Assembly (NCBI GenBank): GCA_907163375.1
Contig: CAJQUW010004634.1
Location: forward strand, 186,001-250,000
From: Prostheceraeus crozeri
Lineage: Eukaryota > Platyhelminthes > Polycladida > Euryleptidae
DNA: 64,000 nucleotides
Direction of reading: 5' to 3'
Shown: positions 47,509 through 57,181 of the stretch, piece after piece
How positions within the stretch are numbered: position 1 is the first letter of the stretch
How the letters are laid out: each line of letters opens with the position of its first letter
Program-made: the position numbers and the translations under genes
Notes under the pieces: generated by a model
Database searches by the model: none
What the model was told of the DNA's origin: nothing
The model's input: the letters and a program-made list of their open reading frames with translations, nothing else

Positions 47509-50160
47509 GAGCGATTTTCATAAACATTCTAACTCTGAAAGTAAGTTACAAGACAATCTACACTGTGTAAAACTAGTTGACTACACTGACGCTTACATTT
47601 TATGACACTTGTGTTTCGTAAAACTTCAGTGATCAAACTTTACTTTTACAAACGTGTGAGGTAAAACTAGTTGACTACACTAACGCTTCCATTTTATGAC
47701 ACTTGTGTTTCATAAAACGTGATGATCAAACTTTTCTAACTATACATCAATCTGTGTCGCAGTAAAAATATTTGACTACACTAACTTTGCAAACCATGAT
47801 ACACTTTCTGACTAGACTTACGAATACAACTTCAACAATCAAACTTTACTTTTACAAACGTGTGAGGTAAAACTAGTTGACTACACTAACGCTTTCATTT
47901 TATGACACTTGTGTTTCATAAAACGTCATGATCAAACTTTTCTAACTATACATCAACCTGTGTCGCAGTAAAACTTTTACAAACCATGATACACTTTCTA
48001 ACGACACTCACGAATAAACGTCATGATCAAACTTTATTTTCTCAAACATGTGTCACGGTAAAAGATTTGACTAAACTTTGCTTTTGCAAACCATGATACA
48101 CTTTCTGACTAAACTTGCAAATAAAACGTCATGATCAAACTTTTCTAACTATACATCAATCTGTCTCGCAGTAAAAATATTCGACTACACTAACTTTGCA
48201 AACCATGATACACTTTCTGACTAGACTTACGAATACAACTTCAATGATCAAACTTTCTAACTATACATCAACCTGTGCTAGAGTAAAACTTTTGTACAAC
48301 ATGATACACTTTCTGACTAGACTTACGAATAAACGTCATGATCAAACTTTTCTAACTATACATCAATCTGTCTCGCAGTAAAAATATTCGACTACACTAA
48401 CTTTGCAAACCATGATACACTTTCTGACTAGACTTACGAATACAACTTCAATGATCAAACTTTCTAACTATACATCAACCTGTGCTAGAGTAAAACTTTT
48501 GTACAACATGATACACTTTCTGACTAGACTTACGAATAAACGTCATGATCAAACTTTTCTAACTATACATCAATCTGTGTCGCAGTAAAAATATTCGACT
48601 ACACTAACTTTGCAAACCATGATACACTTTCTGACTAGACTTACGAATACAACTTCAATGATCAAACTTTGCTTTTGCAAACCATGATACACTTTCTGAC
48701 TAAACTTGCAAATAAAACGTCATGATCAAACTTTTCTAACTATACATCAATCTGTCTCGCAGTAAAAATATTCGACTACACTAACTTTGCAAAACATGAT
48801 ACACTTTCTGACTAGACTTACGAATACAATTTCAATGATCAAACTTTCTAACTATACATCAACCTGTGCTAGAGTAAAACTTTTGTACAACATGATACAC
48901 TTTCTGACTAGACTTACGAATAAACGTCATGATCAAACTTTCTAACTATACATCAACCTCTGTAGCAGTAAAACTTTTACAAACCATGATACACTTTCTA
49001 ACGACACTCACGAATAAACGTCATGATCAAACTTTATTTTCTCAAACATGTGTCACGGTAAAAGACTTGACTAAACTTTTTTTTTGAAATTAAAATCAAT
49101 TAATTGTTGGCCTATTAGCCCTTCTTCCGCAAATAAAACAATAAGGTAGTTCTCCCAAATTTTCGCCGTAGGCTTTATCAAGGGAATTATTTACTGCTAA
49201 AAGATATATCTTGCATTAACATTGTTAATGCAAGATATATATCTTTTAGCAGTAAATAATTCCCTTGATAAAGCCTACGGCGAAAATTTGGGAGAACTAC
49301 CTTATTGTTTTATTTGCGGAAGAAGGGCTAATAGGCCAACAATTAATTGATTTTAATTTCAAAAAACACAACTTGATCCGCAATGGCCAAAATTTTGGAC
49401 AAAATTGACTAAACTTTGCTTTTGCAAACCATGATACACTTTCTGACTAGACTTACGAATACAACTTCAATAATCAAACTTTACTTTTACAAACGTGTGA
49501 GGTAAAACTAGTTGACTACACTAACGCTTTCATTTTATGACACTTGTGTTTCATAAAACGTCATGATCAAACTTTTCTAACTATACATCAACCTGTGTCG
49601 CAGTAAAAATATTTGACTACACTAACTTTGCAAACCATGATACACTTTCTGACTAGACTTACGAATACAACTTCAATGATCAAACTTTACTTTTACAAAC
49701 GTGTGAGGTAAAACTAGTTGACTACACTGACGCTTACATTTTATGACACTTGTGTTTCATAAAACGTCATGATCAAACTTTTCTAACTATACATCAACCT
49801 GTGTAGCAGTAAAACTTTTACAAACCATGATACACTTTCTAACGACACTCACGAATAAACGTCATGATCAAACTTTATTTTCTCAAACATGTGTCACGGT
49901 AAACGATTTGACTAAACTTTGCTTTTGCAAACCATGATACACTTTCTGACGACACTCACAAATACAACTTCAATGATCAAATTTTCTAACGATACATCAA
50001 CCTGTGCTGCAGTAAAACTTTTGTACAACATGATACACTTTCTGACTAAACTTGGAAATAAACCTTCGATGATTAAACTTTATTTTCACAAACGTGCGTC
50101 GCAGTAAACTATCTGACTAAACTTTGCTTTTGCAAACCATAATACACTTTCTGACGACAC
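47509..50160 (+). repeat. Satellite array 2, about 100-bp subunits with 207-bp dimers
   Basis: The unit contains CATGATACACTTTCTGACTA, GACTTACGAATA, a CGTCATGATCAAACTTT or TTCAATGATCAAACTTT block, CTAACTATACATCAA, CCTGTG and a GTAAAA block. An exact 207-bp dimer repeats at 48196 and 48403. Variants insert CAAACGTGTGAGGTAAAACT and GACACTTGTGTTTC segments. The CAAACTTTATTTT words link it to array 1. A fold-back sequence interrupts it at 49080-49404. Confidence 0.9.
49080..49366. repeat. Near-perfect 287-bp fold-back (inverted repeat) inside satellite 2
   Basis: Two arms of about 139 bases meet at AACATTGTT near 49220-49228. They differ only by one two-base step (GATATATC against GATATATATC). 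A further unrelated 38 bases (ACAACTTGATCCGCAATGGC and onward to about 49404) separate it from the resuming satellite. One arm reads open as 'NNSLDKAYGENLGELPYCFI' followed by 'CGRR', hinting at a captured coding fragment. It could be a fold-back MITE, a template-switch product, or an assembly artefact. Confidence 0.85.
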
Positions 50161-50411
50161 TGACAAGAGCTTGTTCACTAGCGAAGAGAAAAGTCTGATG
50201 TGTTGCGTGTGGCGCATGAATGTACTCCCGTTTCATCCCTTCATCATTTCGTCTCCGTGATAGAGACAGTTCTTAAAAGAACTGATGGTTCATTCTCGCA
50301 TGGTTGGTCAACTGTCGGGAGACAAGTGCAATGGAGATTTTATGAGGTAACCTGTGGCAGATAGCTAAATGTCGCCCTGGCGGTCAGAGTACAACGTTGA
50401 GACAGAGGCAA
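50161..50411. other. Unique spacer between satellite 2 and right TIR
   Basis: About 250 bases of non-repetitive sequence without a recognisable gene. It contains GAGACAGTTCTTAAAAGAACTGATGG (a small AGTTCTT..AAGAACT inverted repeat near 50268-50282). Confidence 0.4.
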
Positions 50412-52762
50412 TCACTTGCAAACATGACGCAGAGAGGTTTCACAAGGATTACCATTGCCCACGTCCCGTGCAGTACTCATCGCTACGGACTTCACCGCTG
50501 TCTCGAAAGAACGCCCACTCACAGGAAGTATCACACCGAAAATCTCCGTGACTTGCACCGTCCATGACTTGATCGCCAGACATGAAAACCTGTAGAGTTG
50601 GTAAGAGGTTGACAGACTTTGAGCAGCTTGATAGCAAGCCGTAGAGAGCTTGATTCACCAGCGTTTTGCAATGGAGATGTTTAGAGGCCACCCATGACAA
50701 GATAGCTAAGACTCAACCGATTGGCGTTCAAAGTGCTACGTTGAGAACTGTGTCAAATGCCCAACATGAGACATGAGTTGCCCCAGCGGTTTCGGTCTAA
50801 ACTATGACACACTCCCTTGCCACACTTATCACTACGGCATCGTCCGCCGTCCCGAAGGAACACCCTGTCAGTGGAATATTACAGCAAAACTCTCCGTGTC
50901 TTGCTCGCTTTCAGTGAAAAGCCGCTTATACCATGAGAAGACTGGCTCAGACATGAAAACCTGTATAGTTGGTAAGAGGTTGACAGACTTTGAGCAGCTT
51001 GATAGCAAGCCGTAGAGAGCTTGATTCACCAGCGTTTTGCAATGGAGATGTTTAGAGGCCACCCATGACAAGATAGCTAAGACTCAACCCATTGGCGTTC
51101 ATACCGTAAGAAGACTGGCTCAGACATCATTAAAAATGCTTTCATTGAGTTCAGCAGGGACGAAAACCCCAGAAAACCACCAAAACTAGCGAATTTAAAT
51201 TTTTCAACTTTTTAGCATTACTTATGAAATTTGTAAGTAGTCTATCACTTAGGGCAGGTCAATAGCGACCGAACCTTTTTTTGAATCAAGTCAAACAGAC
51301 TTGTAGAAGCAAAGTTACAAGCCATTAAAGTTTTGGAGTCTTTTATGGCCTGGAGACGAATGCCATCTCCTGACGAACCTCTAAGTCTGACGCCTTAGCT
51401 GACTTCAGCAATGAAATTTTCTAAGTCGGTCTCTCATTGAAACCCGGAATTTGGAATGTCCGAAGCTATCATCGGAGCTCAGAGAGACGACCTACCTTTG
51501 ACAATCGCTCTCCTCTAAATGAAAAGTCTCTGTCGGTTACCGCTTATATAGTATTTGCGATCAGCTGATGACGTAATATCCATCATCCAAAAACTTAAAA
51601 CGCTTCTATCGCCGATTCTAGAGGTCCGATTGAGCTGGAAATACACCATTTCCATGTAGAATTGGACGCTGAATCCGAATCTGGCCTCCATTTTCCCATC
51701 CGATACTTCGTTTTGGCTCTACAGCCCACAGCCATCGCAAAAATTCTAACTCGTTTTTCAGAAAAATGAAGAAAATTTTTTTCTCTCCGATTGCTTTCAA
51801 ATTCATCATACAGATGAAGAAGTGTACGCTGATTCCAAATCTGACATCCGTTATGCTCTCCGATGCTTCGTTTCGAGGCTACAGCCCAAAACGTCCAAAA
51901 TTCTAACTCTTGTCGTTTTTCGCCAATCTCCCAAATCTTAAATGGCGTCTCACATCTAAACGAAGACAGATATGAACAAGCCGTTTCTTTGACTGAAGTT
52001 GTCTCACTCTTAGCTTTCAAACGAGCTATTGCACGACTTTCTACGATCTCTACAACCAAAGTTGGAAGATTGGTGCCTGGGGGTGGGGGACATCAACGAA
52101 AATTTTTTCTCTCCGATTGACTTGAAACTCACCATGTCGACGCAGAATTGTACGCTGATTCCGAATCTGACATCCGTTTTGCTCTCCAATGCTTCGTTTT
52201 GAGGCTACAACCCTAAACGTCCAAAATTTTACCTCTGTCGTTTTTTCGGAAAAATTTTTTCTCTCCGATTCCTTTCAAACTCACCATACCGATGCAGAAT
52301 TTGACGCTGATCACGAATCTGAAGTCCGTTTCACTCTCCCGTGCCTCCTTCACCCTCAAAACACACTCTCACTCCACCACGTCAACCTGGTCGGTCGGCC
52401 AAGTCAACCTAGTCGGTCAGCAAAGTCAGCCTGGACGGTCGGCCACGTCAACCTGGTCGGTCGGCCACGTCAACCTGGTCGGTCGGCCAAGTCAGCCTGG
52501 ACGGTCGGCCACGTCAACCTGGTCGGTCGGCCACGTCAACCTGGTCGGTCGGTCGGCCACGTCAACCTGGACGGTCGGCCAAGACAACCTCTCAGTCCAA
52601 CCTGGGCGGCCGGCCAGGCGCGCTGTGTTTGTATGGGAGCTAGCCATTTCGAGGCGCGCTGTGTTTGTATTGGACCCATCCCATTTCGGGGCGCGCGTGT
52701 TTATATTGGACCCACCCCATTTCGGGGCGCGCTGTGTTTATTATGGACCTTTACTTACTACT
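50412..52762 (-). repeat. Right terminal inverted repeat of the Polinton-type element
   Basis: Reverse complement of the left arm, ending ...CTTACTACT at 52762. It is about 110 bases longer. One reason is an extra tandem copy near 50950-51125 that repeats the CTTGATAGCAAGCCGTAGAG block also seen at 50627; another is more 22-bp units at 52378-52610. Its inward TATA box lies at 51543-51550 on the minus strand. No separate gene is supported in it. Confidence 0.88.
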
Positions 52763-52768
52763 GTCTGC
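52763..52768. repeat. Right 6-bp target-site duplication (GTCTGC)
   Basis: Exact copy of 23477-23482, directly after the terminus CTTACTACT. Confidence 0.88.
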
Positions 52769-52857
52769 CAACTCGAGATATTACCGGATGACGTTCATCA
52801 ACAAACGATGTTTCCATGCCAATACATAATCATATCAGATCTGTGTTATCTTCTTAA

Positions 52858-52891
52858 CAAGGAGATATAGATTGCAATCTAGATCTCCTTG
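52858..52891. repeat. 34-bp near-perfect palindrome
   Basis: CAAGGAGATATAGATTG is followed by its reverse complement with one mismatch (52867/52882), with no loop. Role unknown; it lies about 90 bases outside the Polinton-type element. Confidence 0.8.
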
Positions 52892-53498
52892 CTTCTCTCA
52901 CTTTGGGATGTTACTAATAAGCTTCAAATATAGTGTACAAATATTAACAATCACCTATAATATTTCTAAAATTTACTTTTGAAACGAATTGCTCTATCAG
53001 TCATTAAGAATGAAACGGTAAAAGTTGGTTCAAAAGAAAGAAAAGACAAAAAAGGTAAAAGAACAAACATGCTGCTTCACTGAGTCGGCTAAAACCGACT
53101 TGACCGGGGCTGGCTAGGCATTCTTCATCCCGTTTGCGGCTCGGCTCGAGACAAAATAAAATAAAGTCGGCTGGCCTAGACTAGGTTTTCTCCGACCGTG
53201 TATGTCTCTATTTCGAGGTTTTTAACTCCTCAGAGATATCTGCATCATAGTCTCTATTGCGGTATTCATATTCAACTACAGCTATGTTGACACTCGTCTA
53301 CACTAGTGGATATATCCTTATCGTCGTACATTTGTAATACTATCCTGGATATCTGCTTGACTTTGGTGAGTTGTTCTCCGTGCCTCTTGTCTTCTGGTCG
53401 GCGTGGTGCGATCTCGACGTCATAAATCGGGGACATCCAATCAATCAGATGTACTGCTTTCCGGAATAAGTTAGCGATAGTGATCTGCAGTGGTCGTG
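52892..53498. other. No gene recognised right of the Polinton-type element
   Basis: Mixed sequence without recognisable coding. A small AGTCGG...CCGACT stem is near 53083-53100. Part of this region may be the 5' untranslated part of LINE-C. Confidence 0.4.
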
Positions 53499-53565
53499 CC
53501 GCGGTGGTCAAGTGGTCTGTGACTCTACGTTTCGCTTTTAGGTTTCTGTGTTCGAGTCAGCTCTT
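53499..53565 (+). promoter_or_regulatory. tRNA-like Pol III promoter (box A and box B)
   Basis: TGGTCAAGTGGT at 53505-53516 matches tRNA box A, and GTTCGAGTC at 53550-53558 matches box B, 33 bases apart. The surrounding GCCGCGGTGG..., and short stems around both boxes, make this tRNA-derived in style. It lies about 80 bases before the ORF1 start of LINE-C. It is either the head of a tRNA-type SINE fused to or interrupted by the LINE, or a tRNA-derived 5' region of the LINE. No complete tRNA cloverleaf is supported. Confidence 0.55.
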
Positions 53566-53643
53566 GACTGTTCGGATTAATTTTTGCATTCAGTGTTTTC
53601 ATCAACGTGTATAGATAGAGAATTATTTTCCGTTACTTCTATC

Positions 53644-54438
53644 ATGGATGCCAAGGACTCTAGTCGAACTGCATTCGAAGCTGCTCGACGCATGTCGAAT
53701 TCCCAACTTAAGCAGCTAACAAAAGATCAACTTACATCTGCCTTGAGAGATGCCATTAACAGTTTTGAAATCACTCAAGCAAATAGCATTAGTGCTTCGA
53801 TGAAAGATTCTTCTGTATTGTCAAAAGATGAGCTAATGAATGTTTTGGACATGAAGCTTAAGGAATACTTATTTCCGATTCAAAACACCATCTCTTCATT
53901 GCTTCAAACTCAGAAGGACCTGAAAGGTGAATGTGATATGCTGAAGACTGAGATGGCATCAATGCAGCTCGAGAGGTCAAGAATGACGAATGACCTGATG
54001 ACTGAAATGGAGGAACGTGTCAACAGAAGGCAAAATCTGATTGTTTTCGGTGTTCAGGAGAGTATGAATGGCAGCCTTGAAGAGCGAAAGGAAAATGATA
54101 AGGACATTATAAACGCCATTCTAGATGAAATTGATGGAGACTCTGATGAGGTTAAGTCAGTCACAAGAATTGGCAAAATTAATCAATCCAGACCGCGAAT
54201 CATGCGGGTTACTCTCAACAACTATGAGTCTAAACTGTCTGTCCTTAGGAATGCAAAGAAGCTCCGTGAATCGATGACTTACCGACATGTATATATCAAT
54301 AATGACCTCACGAATATGCAACAAAGGGAATTTAAGATTCTGAGGGAAGAATTCAAGGCAAGGAAAAGTTCTGGAGAGGATGTAGTAATACGTGGGGGAC
54401 AGGTGATGTTGAAGACAAAAGTCCCAAATTTTCATTAA
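53644..54438 (+). CDS. LINE-C ORF1 protein (coiled coil plus RRM-like)
   Basis: This 264-residue RNA-binding chaperone-type protein is the nucleocapsid-like partner of the ORF2 enzyme. The chosen start is the first ATG (53644, MDAKDSS). Residues about 60-130 are heptad-rich ('FPIQNTISSLLQTQKDLKGE', 'MLKTEMASMQLERSRM'), predicting a coiled coil for oligomerisation. From about residue 130, 'ERVNRRQNLIVFGVQE' begins an RRM-like domain as in L1/CR1 ORF1 proteins. 'RPRIMRVTLNN', 'VYINNDLTNMQQREF' and 'LREEFKARK' follow in the C-terminal domain. It ends with TAA at 54436. The ORF2 frame is already open over the last hundred bases, and a slippery heptamer sits two codons before the stop, so ORF1 and ORF2 may be linked by frameshifting. 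There is no CCHC knuckle. Confidence 0.85.
   Translation: MDAKDSSRTAFEAARRMSNSQLKQLTKDQLTSALRDAINSFEITQANSISASMKDSSVLSKDELMNVLDMKLKEYLFPIQNTISSLLQTQKDLKGECDMLKTEMASMQLERSRMTNDLMTEMEERVNRRQNLIVFGVQESMNGSLEERKENDKDIINAILDEIDGDSDEVKSVTRIGKINQSRPRIMRVTLNNYESKLSVLRNAKKLRESMTYRHVYINNDLTNMQQREFKILREEFKARKSSGEDVVIRGGQVMLKTKVPNFH
54426..54432 (+). promoter_or_regulatory. Candidate -1 ribosomal frameshift site A_AAT_TTT
   Basis: The ORF1 codons read CCA AAT TTT CAT TAA. A26-AAT-TTT fits the X_XXY_YYZ slippery rule exactly in register, and TAA follows two codons later. A -1 slip moves into the ORF2 frame, which is open from 54336 and has no ATG before the endonuclease. Function is inferred. Confidence 0.5.
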
Positions 54439-57059
54439 GTGATTTTACATTCAAACCTCCAGTTCCTCATGTTATTCTATCGAATGTTCAATCTCTTCGA
54501 CCAAAACTTGATGACCTTGCAGCTATATCATCCCTACGTGCACCTCATATTATAGCTTTGTGTGAGACATGGCTGAGTGAAAATGTGTCTGACGATGAAC
54601 TTCATCTTCCTAATTATTCAATTTGTCGGAAAGACCGTTATGATGGTCGCCGTGGTGGAGGAGTTTGCACTTATATTCGGAGTGATGTCCCATATTCTAT
54701 TGTAGATATTGCAAACCCTCTACAATTTTTCGAATGTCTTTGTTTGCATGTGTTGTCATTTGATATTATGCTTTTTGTAATGTATATTCCACCTCAGCTA
54801 TCTGCTTTCCAACTGTCACAGATAAATTCGCTTATTGTTAGTTCGTGTGATCGTTTTTCAAATGCAAATATCATGATTGTTGGTGATCTCAACCATTTTC
54901 AGACTGCTGAATTAGAAATATCCCTTGATTTGTCTCAAGTTGTAAATTGTCCTACTCGACAAGAGTCCATTTTGGATAAAATTCTTCTGAGTAGTTCGTT
55001 GTCATCTTTGTATTTCTGTGATGCTAGCAAGTGTCCTGTATCTGTAGAGGCACCTATTGGGAAATCAGATCATTGTATTGTTTGCATCAGGCCTCCTTTC
55101 TGCATGAAGGATTTTTCTGACGGGTCCTATACCGTCACTGTTTTTGATTACAGAGAGAGTAATGTCATAGAGTTTAGAGACATTCTTCAAAAATACCCAT
55201 GGCATCACTATTACAGCTTGAATGAAACAATTGAAGCTAAATGTGCTATATTTAATGACATAATTCATAGAGCCATGTCCTGCATTCCTCACAGTACGGT
55301 GAAGATGAACGGTAATGAGAAACCATGGCTTACCCCCAAAGTGAAGCACCTGATAAATCTTCGTTTTCATGCCTATCGTCAAAGAAGCTTTCCCCTGTAC
55401 CATCACTATCGTGTAAAAGTTAAGTCTGAGATAGAAAATGCAAAGCAGGCATGGGTCAGAAATGTAAAGGAGAGACCTAATGGCATTTGGAATATTGTGA
55501 ATAAAGTAAGAGCCAAAAACAACGAAACTCGTCCACTCAATAAAGAATTCGCAGAGGCAATCAATAATCAATTTGCTTCAAACTTTTGTGAATCCCCTAA
55601 CTGGTCCCTTTTGGCACAATTACCGGCTAGTGTTGATAAAGATTGGAACATTGAAATCAGTGTCGACAAAACAAAGGATATGTTGAGGAACCTAAAGGCT
55701 GGGAAATCAACAGGCAGCGATGGTATTCCAACTAGATTGATAAAGGCAGCTCACTCAGAACTTGCAGGACCATTGACTCATTTAATAGCCATGTCAGTTG
55801 ACAGCAAGTGTGTCCCGAACAGATGGAAATCTGCCAATGTAACTCCTGTACCGAAATGCAAATCGCCCTCTATTTGTGATTATCGGCCTATCTCAGTATT
55901 GCCCACTTTTTCCAAAGTACTTGAAGATTATGTACTCGGCAGCGTGAAAAAAGAACTCATCACGAGGTATGGTCCAAATCAATTTGGCTTTCGACCTTTC
56001 CACTCAACAACCCATGCCAACATTCGTGTTCACGACTACATTACATCTATTCTCGACGACTCTTGCTCAAAAGGTGTATTGGTAATAACTCTTGACCTAT
56101 CTAAGGCATTCGACTGTTTGAGTCATGAGAGCTTGGTCAAGTCCTTAACTGATGCCTCTCTTCCGACAAATTTCCTTCTTTGGTGTTTTAGCTATTTGAA
56201 AAACAGAGAGCAGAGGGTGCGACTAAAAAATGGATGTACCAGTTCGTTTCTCCCAGTAACATCTGGAGTCCCCCAAGGTGGAAAGTTATCGCCTTTTCTG
56301 TTTTGTGTTCATATGAGTTCCCTCCAGCCAAAGTTCCCACATATATTGTATTCAAAATACGCTGATGACACAGCTATTGTTGTGCCTGTCGATTTGGTTT
56401 CCGACTTGAGTTGCATTGCTGAATCCGAAATTAATAGAGCTCATGACTGGTGCTCATCTAATGGGCTTCGTTTGAATAGGCAGAAAACTAAGGTGATGCT
56501 GATCAAGAAGCCAAACGTGATGGTATCCCATCCAAATGATGCATTTTTTCAAAAGCAGCTGTCCATCCTAGGTGTCATCTACAATGAAAAACTTACTTGG
56601 GATGACTTCGTTCAGCATTTGTGCAAGAAAGCTATTCAGAAGCTGTACATCATTAAACGTATAAAAAGGTATCTCCATGCTAGTGACTTAATCATACTCT
56701 ACAACGCTCTCGTTCTGTCGACGTTGGAGTATAATGCACCTCTGATCATCGGGCTGAATAAAAAAAATTCTGAAAAGTTGGAGAAGGTGCGACGCCGTTC
56801 ACATCGAGTAATCTGTGGCATGGACTGTGACTGTTCATCCTTCACTCCCCTACATGTTCGACGACGAAGCAGTGCTCTTAAGTTGTTCCACGGACTATCG
56901 AATCAGGAAAACTTGCTTAACGACCTTCTTCCTGACACTCATCCTCGTTCGCAGCGCTTGGTGATTCCTTTCTCACGAACTCTGTGTCGACAAGCCTCTT
57001 TCATACCTAAATGTACTTCATTGTGTAATCAGTTTTGTAAGCACAGAAGCGCTAGATGA
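54432..57059 (+). CDS. LINE-C ORF2 endonuclease/reverse transcriptase
   Basis: This protein of about 875 residues nicks target DNA and reverse-transcribes the element RNA at the nick. The endonuclease comes first: 'VILSNVQSLRPKLDDL' (about 54471-54520), 'ALCETWLSE' with the catalytic Glu, 'MIVGDLNHF' (about 54875-54900) and 'GKSDHCIV' (about 55060-55080). The reverse transcriptase shows 'YRPISVLPTFSKVLEDYV', 'FGFRPFHSTTHA', 'ITLDLSKAFDCLSH' (about 56085-56125), 'SGVPQGGKLSPFLF' and 'KYADDTAIVV' (YADD at 56358-56369). The C-terminal region ('EYNAPLIIGLNKKNSEKLEK', then a basic 'RRRSHRVICG') is CR1/L2-like, and there is no RNase H. The frame has no ATG before the endonuclease; the region from 54336 is open in this frame, so the start is placed at the frameshift product. 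No internal stop occurs. Confidence 0.87.
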   Translation, partial: SLSDFTFKPPVPHVILSNVQSLRPKLDDLAAISSLRAPHIIALCETWLSENVSDDELHLPNYSICRKDRYDGRRGGGVCTYIRSDVPYSIVDIANPLQFFECLCLHVLSFDIMLFVMYIPPQLSAFQLSQINSLIVSSCDRFSNANIMIVGDLNHFQTAELEISLDLSQVVNCPTRQESILDKILLSSSLSSLYFCDASKCPVSVEAPIGKSDHCIVCIRPPFCMKDFSDGSYTVTVFDYRESNVIEFRDILQKYPWHHYYSLNETIEAKCAIFNDIIHRAMSCIPHSTVKMNGNEKPWLTPKVKHLINLRFHAYRQRSFPLYHHYRVKVKSEIENAKQAWVRNVKERPNGIWNIVNKVRAKNNETRPLNKEFAEAINNQFASNFCESPNWSLLAQLPASVDKDWNIEISVDKTKDMLRNLKAGKSTGSDGIPTRLIKAAHSELAGPLTHLIAMSVDSKCVPNRWKSANVTPVPKCKSPSICDYRPISVLPTFSKVLEDYVLGSVKKELITRYGPNQFGFRPFHSTTHANIRVHDYITSILDDSCSKGVLVITLDLSKAFDCLSHESLVKSLTDASLPTNFLLWCFSYLKNREQRVRLKNGCTSSFLPVTSGVPQGGKLSPFLFCVHMSSLQPKFPHILYSKYADDTAIVVPVDLVSDLSCIAESEINRAHDWCSSNGLRLNRQKTKVMLIKKPNVMVSHPNDAFFQKQLSILGVIYNEKLTWDDFVQHLCKKAIQKLYIIKRIKRYLHASDLIILYNALVLSTLEYNAPLIIGLNKKNSEKLEKVRRRSHRVICGMDCDCSSFTPLHVRRRSSALKLFHGLSNQENLLNDLLPDTHPRSQRLVIPFSRTLCRQASFIPKCTSLCNQFCKHRSAR

Positions 57060-57154
57060 TTTACTTTTCTCACTACTTTTGACTGGACTACTTTCTGTCA
57101 CTTTGAATGAAATTTGTAACTTTGTTGTGATGAATGCTTTCCATTTTGATGAAA

Positions 57155-57181
57155 TATACGCTTTACTTACTTACTTACTTA
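57155..57181 (+). repeat. (TTAC)n tail of LINE-C
   Basis: CTTTACTTACTTACTTACTTACA closes the element's 3' end. Short microsatellite tails of this kind mark the 3' ends of CR1/L2-like LINEs and help reverse transcription start. Confidence 0.75.

Larger units (their letters stand above)
23483..52762 (+). mobile_element. Polinton/Maverick-type element, 29.3 kb, fossil with satellite-filled interior
   Basis: The family call rests on a 6-bp target duplication (GTCTGC), termini AG...CT, long terminal inverted repeats (about 2.2 and 2.35 kb), a protein-primed-type DNA polymerase B region, and a minor-capsid-like fragment on the opposite strand. Order on the plus strand: left TIR with an inward promoter, a second TATA box, small spliced leader exons, polymerase B region, converging minus-strand capsid-like fragment, two satellite arrays (32.86-50.16 kb), right TIR. 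Integrase, packaging ATPase, protease and major capsid are not recognised. The element is broken, with about three to five interruptions in the polymerase region. The target duplication is perfect and the TIR arms differ by eye by a few percent plus repeat-number changes, suggesting moderate age. It lies inside a hAT fragment. Confidence 0.87.
53499..57181 (+). mobile_element. LINE-C, two-ORF non-LTR retrotransposon, apparently intact
   Basis: ORF1 (53644-54438) and ORF2 (to 57059) are both open over their full lengths, followed by a 120-base 3' tail ending in (TTAC)n at about 57165-57181. A microsatellite tail instead of poly(A) fits the CR1/L2 side of the Jockey superfamily. The left boundary is uncertain; the tRNA-like segment is taken as the provisional start. 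No target duplication could be fixed. The open frames suggest a recently active copy. Confidence 0.82.

Noticed and set aside
32860-50160. CRISPR-like look of short regularly spaced repeats
   Set aside because: There are no unique spacers; the whole unit repeats, variation is gradual, and the setting is eukaryotic.
53499-53572. Functional tRNA gene
   Set aside because: Box A and B are present, but acceptor and anticodon stems cannot be formed convincingly.
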